NCBI GenBank assembly: GCA_037367405.1
Contig: JAZKJV010011598.1
Coordinates: 806,001 to 870,000, forward strand
Reading direction: 5' to 3'
Origin: Ottelia alismoides
Taxonomy: Eukaryota > Streptophyta > Magnoliopsida > Alismatales > Hydrocharitaceae
Length of the DNA: 64,000 nucleotides
Below, piece after piece: positions 33,042 through 42,751 of this stretch; the stretch's first letter is position 1, and the number at the start of each line of letters is the position of its first letter. The notes under the pieces are model-generated. The model was not told where the DNA came from and searched no databases. It was given only the letters and a program-made list of their open reading frames with translations. Position numbers and translations under genes: made by a program.

Positions 33042-33575
33042 TTAAGCAACGCAGCAACCATCTTCCTCGGGGGAATAATCCCCAAGCGCCTCGCAATATC
33101 TCTGTCAAGAGCAGCAAAGCGGTTCCGCACCACCACCGGGTTGGACGCCCCCGGCGCCACCCCATCCGCATCCACACCCGAAGCCAAAGAGGCTCTCAAC
33201 GAAGCCCTTGCCGCCTTCTCCGCCCACCTCCGGCCCCCTCCCCTCTCTCATAAGCCAACCCAAACCGCCTCTACTCCGGCCCCTCCCCCGCTCGAATCGG
33301 TTGACCAACCCCCACCCCCTCACCCTCAACTGCGGCCCCAACACCGGAGGCAAAGACCCCTCCGCCACCTCCAAACACGCCTAATCAGCCCCATATACGG
33401 TCGTGACCCGCTGGCAAACCTCAGAGACCAGCGCACCCGCCTCCCCACCCCCCCCCCATCTGAACCATCCGGCCCCCCTGCTCAGGCAGCACCTCAGGCA
33501 GCAACTCCCCCAAACCGATCGCAGCCCCCCGCCTCCCAGCGCAGCCGATCCGAGCAAGGCCCTCCTCACCCCGGG

Positions 33576-35150
33576 CTAAACCGACACCCTACCCCTCAAC
33601 TCAGCAGCGGTCCCGGGTGAAGACCGAGTGGGGTCCAACCCAAGAGAACGCGGACCCACCAAGGCACCAACGGGGCGTGCTCCACCACTTCCCGTCGCAA
33701 CGCGAGAGTCAACAGCAAGACGCCAAGGAAGAGAAACCGTCGCCACCCGCGGGAGCCTCGCAGCAGAAACCGTGCCGAACCTGAGCACCTCCACCTGTGG
33801 ATCCACCACGGTCCCACCCGACGATAGGACCAGCTCCGGCTGCCGAACCCCCACCTTCGTGCGCTGAATCGGAGGCCACAGCTCCTGCCCTCCAATCCCT
33901 GACAACCCCTCAGCCATCCCAACATCCCTCCCGCGAGAAACTATCGCCTGACACGCCTCCCAAACATCCGCGGCCACCACCTCGAGAAGCATCCGCCTAC
34001 CAGCAAGCTGCACCTCCCACCAACCCATCTTTTCAGCCCCAGCCGGCCTGACCCGAAGCACGACGTCCACTGCATGTCCGGGATGACCACCCGAACTCTC
34101 GAGCGAGACGACCTCAAGAACGCCCCGCAGCAACTGAGACACGCCCTCGAACGACCTCGCCTCCAGCGGGAGACCCCTGACGACGACCTTCTCCAACTTA
34201 CCAGGCACCACGGTGACATCCCTCTCCCTCGGCCTTCGCCACTTTAACTGCAACGACCCGGACGTCGACCCATCCAGCAAACTCTGCATTTCGGAATCAC
34301 GAAGGCCCCTCGCCAACGCCCTCCACGGAGAAAGCTGAACCACATCTCCCTTAAAGGAAGCGTTGGAAACAAGTTCCACGTCCGAGGACGCGATGAAGAG
34401 CGCCCCCTCCCCCCCACCTTCACCAACCAGCAAGCCAGATTGAGGAGTAGCTGCCGGGCAGCACCTCCTCGAATGCCCAAAGCACCGACACGAAAAGCAC
34501 CGCAGGGGCCCACGACACGTCCGGGCCCAGTGATCCAGACCACCGCAGCGATAGCAGCCACGGCCGAACGGGGAGACCGGCGGCGGCCCAAGCCCACTCC
34601 AAGAGCCAGCAGACCCCCGCCTCCTCCGACGACCAACCACCAAGCGCCAACCTCCGGCTTCATCAGAGTCCACAGAAGCAGCCGCGCCACAGTCCGAAGA
34701 TCCCCCCGCCAGCCCATTAGGCCCCTGACGCAGCTCCCAGATGCCGCCAGACGCAGCACTCCAGCGCTGCAGACCGCTGAAGCAGACAGGCGCACCCCGC
34801 ACCCCCTCACGCTGAGATCCACGCACCGTCGAACGGCTGAAGCACCCCACGCGCCCAGACTGGCGAGCCTCCACGCGTGCCCCGATGGATGGGCGGCCCG
34901 CATCCTGAAGCCCCGACCGAAGAGGAGAGTCCCGAGCCGAAAGCACGCGCCCAAAGTCGCCCTTCCAGAACGCACCGCGCGCGCGAGGAGGATCCACCGC
35001 CGCCCCAACACGAAGGCGAGGAGACGCGTTCGCACGGAAGAAACCCAGCGCGGAGGAGCCCTCAGTTGCGCGGAGGCGCGGGGAAGCCCGAGCGATATAC
35101 CGGAGGCGCACTCCCGAGTCGCCCCAGTTCGGGGGAACCCTAGGTCGCAT
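33576..35150 (-). CDS. LINE-c ORF1, 524-codon open frame with a displaced C-terminus
   Basis: Opens at MRPRVPPNWGDSGVRL (35150). The long N-terminus is Arg/Gly/Ala-rich, followed by two knuckles, CYRCGGLDHWARTC and CFSCRCFGHSRRCC (about 34570-34470). The shared core follows (LARGLRDSEMQSLLD; VVVRGLPLEARSFEGVSQLL; WWEVQLAGRRMLLEV). It stops at 33576. A further ORF1-like tail, NRFAALDRDIARRLGII...KMVAALLK, ends at the ORF2 start in another frame (about 33200-33040), so a frameshift between about 33580 and 33240 has cut the tail off. RNA-binding role is inferred from the family. Confidence 0.7.
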   Translation of the reverse strand: MRPRVPPNWGDSGVRLRYIARASPRLRATEGSSALGFFRANASPRLRVGAAVDPPRARGAFWKGDFGRVLSARDSPLRSGLQDAGRPSIGARVEARQSGRVGCFSRSTVRGSQREGVRGAPVCFSGLQRWSAASGGIWELRQGPNGLAGGSSDCGAAASVDSDEAGGWRLVVGRRRRRGSAGSWSGLGPPPVSPFGRGCYRCGGLDHWARTCRGPLRCFSCRCFGHSRRCCPAATPQSGLLVGEGGGEGALFIASSDVELVSNASFKGDVVQLSPWRALARGLRDSEMQSLLDGSTSGSLQLKWRRPRERDVTVVPGKLEKVVVRGLPLEARSFEGVSQLLRGVLEVVSLESSGGHPGHAVDVVLRVRPAGAEKMGWWEVQLAGRRMLLEVVAADVWEACQAIVSRGRDVGMAEGLSGIGGQELWPPIQRTKVGVRQPELVLSSGGTVVDPQVEVLRFGTVSAARLPRVATVSLPWRLAVDSRVATGSGGARPVGALVGPRSLGLDPTRSSPGTAAELRGRVSV

Positions 35151-35273
35151 TTTCACAGAAACGGGAAAGGAAAAGTTCCTACAAGACAAACTTCCATGGT
35201 GGATGGTTATAACAAGTAGATGTGACCCAAAACCATTCAACATATAGCTTGTTCTTCTATCGTGCTCGTATAC

Positions 35274-35420
35274 TGTAGATATATATATTATTCACTTATA
35301 TTTCTCTTTTGTTATTTGTTTTCCCGTTGGACTCTTTATGTAATTTACCCATAGGCTACTCTCCTATATAAGAGAGCCTACGGCTGATGGAATAAACATG
35401 TTCTCTTATTTTTCCCAACA
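35274..35420 (+). repeat. 5' LTR of the Copia
   Basis: TGTAGATATATAT...TTTTTCCCAACA, 147 bp. CTATATAAGAGAG near 35370 is a likely TATA box. Confidence 0.95.
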
Positions 35421-35499
35421 TGTTATCAGAGCGACGGTCCTAGACCGGAGTTCTTGAGCCAAACCCTAACCCTAGCCCTACCCTCAAGTCTCCATGCAC

Positions 35500-35720
35500 C
35501 CGTTGCAGCAACGTCGCGCGCCTCCGCGCACGTCTGCACATCGCTGCGCGCCACCGCGTGCCTCAGCGCACGACCTTCGCGCGCATCGGCGCGTCTCCGC
35601 GTACGCCTGCATGCCCCTGTGCGCGCCTCTGAGTGCTTCGCCTCCGCGTGCGCCTCCGCGTGCGCGCATCAGCGTGCGCTCGCGTACCCCTATACGCCAT
35701 CACAAGCGCGTGATCTTCGT
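35500..35720. repeat. GC-rich CGCGC/TCCGCG repeat in the Copia leader
   Basis: Dense variants of GCGCGCCTCCGCGCACG and GCGTGCGCCTCCGC in about 220 bp between primer site and gag. The leaders of the related Copias at 7162 (about 11850-12000) and 46126 (about 53110-53290) are also GC-rich simple sequence, but of different motifs. Confidence 0.7.
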
Positions 35721-35897
35721 GGGGTTCTCGTGCATTTGATCGTCTAAAAGATTTGACTCTCGCAGAACCCTAAGTTAAGCGCGCGCCTCCAAAGTAATGG
35801 GTTTGGTTGCTTGAAGTCTACACATGCAACTAAACCCATTTATGTCCGTGTAGACGATCATATCTTCAGTCTACCACTCCAATCTTCTGTTATTAGT

Positions 35898-38800
35898 ATG
35901 TCAGAAAGCAAGGCAGATATTCCATCTATAGGTGCCTTCCGAGGTCCAGCGCCGATTGTGAAGATGGATGGTTCGAACTATGAACTGTGTGCTATGCAGT
36001 TCATGAGTATGATGAAGTCAACCGGTAAGAAACACATTCTTACTGAAGAAGAGCTTGCTGAGAAGACTAGAGTTAATGCCTCATGGGAGGCAGATGATGC
36101 ATATGCCAAAGTATGGCTATCTGGAACTCTGGCAATCGAGATTGCGAATGATATTCTTCATCAGCCCACAGCCAAAGCAATGTGGGACATTCGGGCTGCT
36201 ACATATTCTCAAGCGAAGAATGAGACAAAGATTCTGCAACTCCAGCATGATATATTTACTATCAAGCAGAATGGCGTCCTCTGCACTCATTGTACACATC
36301 TCTGCGAGGAATGTTTGAGAAGCTTTATAGCTTCATGCCCCTGACAGCCACACCAGAGCAACAGAAGACCTACCGGAATGCTACTATGGTAGGAGTTTTC
36401 CTCGCTGCCCTTGATCCTGAGTATGAGGCAGCACGGTCCCAGATCTTGGCGGATTCTACTATTCCTCCTATGAAGGAAGCCTTTCACAGACTGAGCCGCA
36501 TCACTGTTCCTTCTACGACTACGAATCAGACTGCTTCAGCCATGGCTTCCAATCGAGGTCGTGGAGGTCACCATCATCAGGCATGTGGTCGTGGCCCTCG
36601 TGGCAGAGGAGGCCGTGTTCGGCCAACGTGTACCTATTGCCATCGCACTGGACATACTGAAGACACATGCTACTCTAAGCATGGATTTCCTGCATCTGCA
36701 CGAGTCGCTGAGCAGATCGAGCCTCCATCTGCTGCTTCTTTGGATCAGCGCTTTGATGATCTTGTCGTCCGTCTAAGGGGCACCATTCCTCCATCTGGCC
36801 CAGCACCCACTATTGAGAACCAGTCTGATGTTGCCGCATCCGCCTCTGCATCTACCAGTGCATCAGGTAGCACATATACATTTACTAGTAGTGGATCAGA
36901 TACATTAGCATGGATTATGGACTTTGGCGCCAGACATCATCTATGTAGCGATCAAAGTCTACTTACAGGGTACATACAGATCTCTCCAGGTCGAACAGTG
37001 GTCATTGCTAATGGTACACATTCCCTGATTACTTATCAGGGGGATATTAGACTGACGTCATCTATGCATCTCAAGAATGTGTTACACGCACCTGATTTTT
37101 CAATGAATTTGATGTCTATCAGTCAAATTGCAAAGGATTTACAGTGTCGGGCAATTTTTTATCCATCTTCTCTTATTTTTCAGGACATCCTTACGGGCAA
37201 CGTGATTGGGCGTGTCTATGAGCAAGGAGGCCTCTATCGCCTCAGTCAGACTTCTTTTGTTGGAATCTCATCTCTACCTGCTGGACCCATCTCTCCTCTG
37301 CTATGGCACCTGCGCTTTGGACATCTACCGCTTCAGAAATTGTGTCGTGTGTTACCTCAGGTTTTGCCTCACACATCTATTCAATGTGAGGCTTGTCAGT
37401 TGGGAAAGCATCATCGGTCTACCTTTCCCGGTCGTCAGTGTCGGAATAGTACCTCCAAGTTTGAGTTGTTTCACGTCGTTATCTGGGGTCCGAGTCGTGT
37501 TCCTGATCATCAGGGACACAGGTTTTATATAGTTATTGTGGATGATTTCTCTCGTGGGTCATGGGTATTTTTGTTAAAGAATAAATCTGAAGCAGGGAAT
37601 ATTATCATCAATTTTCTTAAAGAGATTCGTAATGTTTTTCTGCATCTGTTAAAAATTGTGAGAAGTGATAATGCTCTGGAATTGTGTACTCATGTCCTAT
37701 CTAGTTACTTCTCATCCCAAGGGATCATCCACCAGACATCCTGTGCCTATATCTCCCAACAGAATGGAGTTGCTGATAGAAAACATCGCCACTTGCTGGA
37801 TGTAACCAGGTCGCTCCTTATACAGAGTCATGCTCCTCACTCATTCTAGGGTGATGTTGTACTTACAGCATGCTACCTAATCAATCGTATGTCGTAATCT
37901 GTTCTAGGTGAGAAGATTCCCTTTTCTCTTATCTTCCCTGGAAAAGAATTGTTCTCCCTTACTCGTGTGTTCGGTTCGGTCGCTTTTATCCACCAGTTGT
38001 CTCCCGGGATTGACAAGCTCTCTCCTAGGGTTGTCAAGTGTGTCTTTGTTGGGTACTCCAGAACTTAAAAGGGGTACAAGTGTTACGATCCATTGCGCAG
38101 GCAGTACCTTGTCAGTGTTGATGTTATATTTTTTGAATCTGTTATGTATTTCTCAGCCTCAGGTGATCAGTTGATACCCCCTGCTAATATTGATGCCATT
38201 TACATGTCACCACCACCACCACCATCAACACCACCACCACCACCATCACTAGAACCGTTACCATCTTCTACATCTCCTGTTACTATACATGTTTCACCAT
38301 TACCATTTCATTATACCTGTAGGCCTGCTTCAGCACATGGTCATCGCTCATCATCTAGCTCGCCTAAGATATGTTCTGAAAATATTACTATTGATGGATC
38401 TGATGATTTTTCTGAGCAGGATGTGTTGCAGAGGCTAGACAAGGACACAAATGATTTATATGTTCCTAGAGCTCTAAGAAAGTCGAAGCGGAGCTGCGCG
38501 TCATATCCTTTAGCAGCTTCTGTGTCATTTGATCGTCTAACTGGAGATTTCAGGAATTTCGTCGTCGCATTGTCAGCAGTGGCTATTCCACGGAATTACC
38601 GAGACGCATTGAAGGATAGCAGATGGTGTCTAGCCATGGAGGAAGAAATGGCAGCTCTTCAATCTAGAGGAACTTGGAGTCTGGTTCCTGCACCTGCCGA
38701 TGTGTCTCCAGTGAGCTGCAAGTGGGTATTTACAGTCAAGCAGAATGCAGATGGCGGTATTGAGAGATATAAGGCTCGTCTTGTTGCTCGTGGCTTTACA

Positions 38801-40090
38801 CAGACATATGGGGTGGATTATCTTGATACATTCTCGCTGGTGGCCCGTCATTCCACTCTATGGATCCTGCTTTCTGTTGCGGTCACTCGTGATTGGCCAC
38901 TATACCAGTTGGATGTGAAGAATGTGTTCTTATATGGTGACTTACAGGAGGAAGCCTACATGCAACAGCCACCTGATTTTGCTATTGAGGGGGAGTATCC
39001 TAAGGTATGCAGACTTCATAAGGGCTATCTATGGCCTTAAGCAGAGCCCCAGAGCGTGGTTCCAGAAGCTCTCAGATCTCTTTGAGAAACAGGGATACAA
39101 ACGTTCCAATGCTAATCATTCATTGTTTGTACAAAGGACTTCCAGAGGCATCATTGCAATCATGGTCTATGTAGACGACATTCTGATTACAGGAGATGAT
39201 GAACAGGGAATAAATGAGGCGAAAGAAATGCTGGGCTGTGAATTTGTTACCAAGGACCTTGGAGTTCTTAAATATTTTCTGGGACTGGAGTTCGCCAGAA
39301 CTCCTTATGGGTTGGTAATGTCTCAGAGGAAATATGTCACAGACCTGTTGAGTGAAACACGAATGCTTGGATGCCGACCTGCTACCACACCTATGGACCC
39401 TAGTATGAAGCTATATGATGGTGATACAGAGGAGGTGGATAGGAGAAGATACAGAGAACTTGTAGGCAAACTTCTTTATGTCACTATTACTAGGCCCGAT
39501 ATATCCTTTGTTGTGAGTCGCTTAAGCCAGTTCATGGAGCAACCACGTCAGGTACACATGGATGCCATACATATGATACTCAGGTACCTCAAGTCATCTC
39601 CAGGTGCGGGTTACTGTTTAAGAAAGGCAAGGTGATTACTATCTCAGCATGTGCAAATGCAGATTACGCAGGGTGTCCCAAAGACAGGAAGTCCACCTCT
39701 GGGTTTGCTGTATATGTTGGAGATTCTCTAGTCTCATGGAGGAGCAAGAAACAAACTATTGTGGCAAGGTCCAGTGTTGAATCTGAATATAGGGCTATGG
39801 CCCAGGTTAGCACAGAAATGATGTGGGTAAAGGCTGTGCTTACAGATTTACACATAGAAGTCCCACTTCCTATGGCTTTGGAATGTGACAATCAGGCGGC
39901 CTTGTTCATTGCAAATAATCCAGCATTTCATAAAAGAACCAAGCACATTGAAGTTGACTGTCACTTTATACGTGACATGATTCAGAAGGGATTCATTGCT
40001 ACATCCCATGTCAGTTCAGAGAATCAAACAGCAGACATTTTTACAAGGCATTACTGCAAGGCCCGTTTCAGAAGTGCGCGTCCAAGCTGA
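35898..40090 (+). pseudogene. gag-pol of the Copia, frameshifted, catalytic residues altered
   Basis: gag from MSESKADIPSIGAFRG (35898) with KMDGSNYELCAMQFMSMMK; frame shift near 36275. The main frame (36290-37849) has zinc knuckle CTYCHRTGHTEDTC, protease IMDFGARHH (Asp-Phe-Gly for Asp-Ser/Thr-Gly) and integrase with CEACQLGKHH. The first catalytic Asp is changed (FHVVIWGPS for the usual HVDIWGPS) and the Glu region reads VADRKHRHLLD for VAERKHRHLLD. A TAG replaces Trp before GDVVL. RT (38093-39635) contains [19 protein letters not shown] and VYVDDILITGDD; frame shift near 39025. RNase H (39632-40090) has ANADYAGC, SSVESEYRAMA, CDNQAALF and HIEVDCHFIRD. Non-functional. Confidence 0.9.
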
Positions 40091-40123
40091 GCATGATTGA
40101 TATCTATGCTCCATCTTGAGGAG

Positions 40124-40269
40124 TGTAGATATATATTATTCACTTATGTTTCTCTTTTGTTATTTGTTTTTCCCGTTGGACTCTTTATGTAATTCACCCA
40201 TAGGCTACTCTCCTATAAAAGAGAGCCTAGGGGTGATGGAATAAACATGTTCTCTTATTTTTCCCAACA
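40124..40269 (+). repeat. 3' LTR of the Copia
   Basis: 146 bp, TGTAGATATATAT...TTTTTCCCAACA; TATA region reads CTATAAAAGAG. Confidence 0.95.
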
Positions 40270-40374
40270 TATACCATATAATTCTGCAAATTAGCAATTT
40301 GTCAAGGATATGATTCAAACTACTGGATTATATGGTCCTAACTTGAAGTCGTCATTATATCGCGAGCTTGGTTT

Positions 40375-42738
40375 CATCGTGCTCCACGTTCCTTTTAGGG
40401 TGACGATGTCCTCACATCATGCTATCTTGTGAATCGCATGCCCTCATCTGTCTTGGGTGAGTAAATTCCATTTTCCCTTGCTTTTCCTGATAAAGACTTG
40501 TTCTCACTCAGTCCTCGTGTTTTTGGTTCGATTGCCTTTGTTTATCAATTGTCTTCAGGTCTTGACAAGCTCTCTCCTAGAGCTGTTAAGTGTGTCTGTG
40601 TTAGAACTCCAGAATACAAAAGAGGTACAGACGTTGTGATCTACTGCGCTGGAAGTATTATGTTAGTGCTGATGCCATCTTTTTCGAGCCAGTGACGTAC
40701 TTTTCTCCTACAGGTGATCAGTTGACTTCGTCAGAATTGATGAAATCTACAAACCACCGCCACCAACACCACCACCTTTACCACCATCACCTCCTCCTAT
40801 ATCCTAAGATCCTATTGTCTCGGTCCCACCGTTATCACATTACTATACACGTCTGTCTACCTCTGTTCATGGTCACCCTCATCATCTAGCACGGATCAGG
40901 TATGTTCTAAATACAATGTTCCTAACAATGGGTCTGACGATTTGCATGAGCAGGGTTCTCCATAGGGAACAGACATATAGGTTGATGATCTGGACATACC
41001 TATTGCGCTTCGAAAGCAGAATCGTAGTTGTGCATCATATCCTCTTGCATCCCAATTCTCCTTTGATCGCTTGACTGGAGAGTTTAGGAAGTTTGTTGAT
41101 GCATTGTCTGACGTGGAAATTCTACAGAATTATCAGGAGGCCTTGAAGGATAGTAGGTGGCGCATGGCTATGGAAGAAGAGATGGCTGCATTACAGTCTC
41201 GTGGTACCTGGACCTTGGTTCATGCGCCTAGTAGAGCGTCTATTGTCAGTTGCAAGAGGGTGTTTACTGTTAACCACCAAGCAGATGGAAGTCTGGATAG
41301 GTATAAAGCTAGACTGGTTGCTTGTGGCTTTACTCAGACATATGGAGTGGATTATCTGGACACATTCTCACTAGTTGCTCGTCATGCCACTCTACGTATT
41401 TGTTTTCTGTTGTTGTAGTACGTGATTGGCCTCTCTTTCAGCTTGATGTTAAAAATGCATTTCTATATAGCGATCTACAGAAGAGGCCTACATGCAGCAG
41501 CCTCCTTAGTTTGCTGTTGAGGCTGAGTATCCGTAGGTTTGCAGGCTTTATAAGGCAATATATGGCTTTAAACAGAGTCCGAGGGCATGGTTTCAGAAGC
41601 TCTTGGATTTAATTGAGAAGCAGGGATTTTAGAGGTCAAACGCAGATCATTCACTGTTTGTATAGAGAACTTTCAGAGGCACGGTGGTGATTATGGTATA
41701 TGTTGATGATATACTTGCTACAAGTGATGATGTGCATGGAATATAAAGGTCAAGGAATTTATGGGCCAACAATCTTTACCAAGGATCTTGGCACCCTAAG
41801 GTATTTCTTGGGGTTAGAATTTGCCAGAAATCAACAAGGTCTTGTGATGACCCAAAGAAAGTATGTGACAGACATGCTAGAGACAGGAATGGTTGGATGT
41901 CAATCTGCTACCACTCCTATGGACCCTAGTATGAGGCCATATGATGATGATACAAACGAGGTGGACATTAGAAGATACAGAGAATTAGTGGGAAAGCTTC
42001 TTTATGTTACTATAATCAGGCCAGATATCTCAATTGCAATTAGCCGGGTGAGTCAATTCATGGAGCAACCCCGACAGGTACACATGGATGTTGTATACAT
42101 GATATTGAGATACCTTCAATCTTCTCCATGTGCATGATTGTATTCAGAAAAGGGGCAACACTTACTATTTCTGCATGCGTTGATGCAGACTATGCAGGAT
42201 GCGCAAAGGATAGAAAGTCCACTTCGGGCTTTGCGATTTTTGTTGGCAGTTCTCTTAACTCTTGGAAGAGTAAGAAGCAAACTGTGGTTGCCAGATCCAG
42301 TGTTGAGCCTGAATACAGAGCTATGGCACAAGCCAATACGGAAATGATGTGGGTTCGAGCAGTACTAGTTGAGTCGTTGATCTACATATGGATGTACCTC
42401 TTCCAATGCAACTACAATGTGATAATCAAGCAGCTCTATTCATTGCAAATAATCCTGCATTTCATGAGAGGGTAAGCACATTGAAGTAGATTGTCACTAT
42501 GCAAAGGACATGATTCAGAAAGGTTTTATCTCTACCTCTCATGTCATCTCTGGAGATTAAATGGCAGACATCTTCACCAAGGCTTTACTCAGAGGGCCTT
42601 TCCAGAAATGTTCATCCAAACTGAGCATGATTGACATCTATGATCCATCTTGAGGGGAGTGTAGAGATATATTTATGTCTATGTACTGAGAGAGCCTAGG
42701 GTTCAATGAATAAAAAACTTTCATTCTTTTTTCCAACA
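40375..42738 (+). pseudogene. 5'-truncated Ty1/Copia relic with degenerate 3' LTR
   Basis: Starts mid-integrase (SF-stop-GDDVLTSCYLVNRMPSS, about 40390). It runs through the integrase C-terminus (VFGSIAFVYQLSSGLDKL), a proline/histidine-rich spacer, RT (41071-41420, MALQSRGT-type motif and [32 protein letters not shown] at about 41700; GLEFARNQQGLVMTQRKYV) and RNase H (about 42128-42620, VDADYAGC, SSVEPEYRAMA). The polypurine tract (TTGAGGGGAG) leads to a shortened LTR (42660-42738, TGTAGAGATATAT...TTTTTTCCAACA). The 5' LTR and gag are absent. Many stops. Its last LTR bases form part of the LINE-d target duplication. Confidence 0.85.
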
Positions 42739-42751
42739 ATAGCCATGACTT

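Larger units (their letters stand above)
29412..35234 (-). mobile_element. LINE-c, full-length L1-type LINE
   Basis: 5.82 kb, minus strand, flanked by a perfect 11-bp target duplication ATTCAACATAT (29401-29411 and 35235-35245). A T-run near 29415-29423 marks the 3' end. ORF1 and ORF2 are both present, with frameshifts. It is divergent from LINE-a, -d and -e: the endonuclease start is MKVLSLNVRGLGRPEKRLGV. The Copia at 35274 inserted only 28 bp beyond the target duplication. Confidence 0.9.
35274..40269 (+). mobile_element. Complete Ty1/Copia retrotransposon
   Basis: 5.0 kb with perfect target duplications TATAC (35269-35273 and 40270-40274). The LTRs are 147 and 146 bp and differ at about six bases plus two small indels, so this is one of the younger Copias here. 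Primer site TGTTATCAGAGCG (35421-) is one base off the initiator-Met match. A GC-rich repetitive leader (about 35510-35710) precedes gag. The polypurine tract (CATCTTGAGGAG, 40112-40123) is short. gag-pol is broken in several places. Confidence 0.95.

Noticed and set aside
33141..35219. Long plus-strand frames opposite LINE-c ORF1 (up to 259 codons)
   Set aside because: Mirror frames of a GC-rich coding region on the minus strand; Pro/Arg-rich and without domains.
35454..35747. 97-codon frame in the Copia leader
   Set aside because: Ala/Ser/Arg-rich translation of a GC-rich simple repeat between primer site and gag.
38200..38260. CACCACCACC run as a microsatellite feature
   Set aside because: It encodes the proline-rich spacer between Copia integrase and RT, a normal part of this family.
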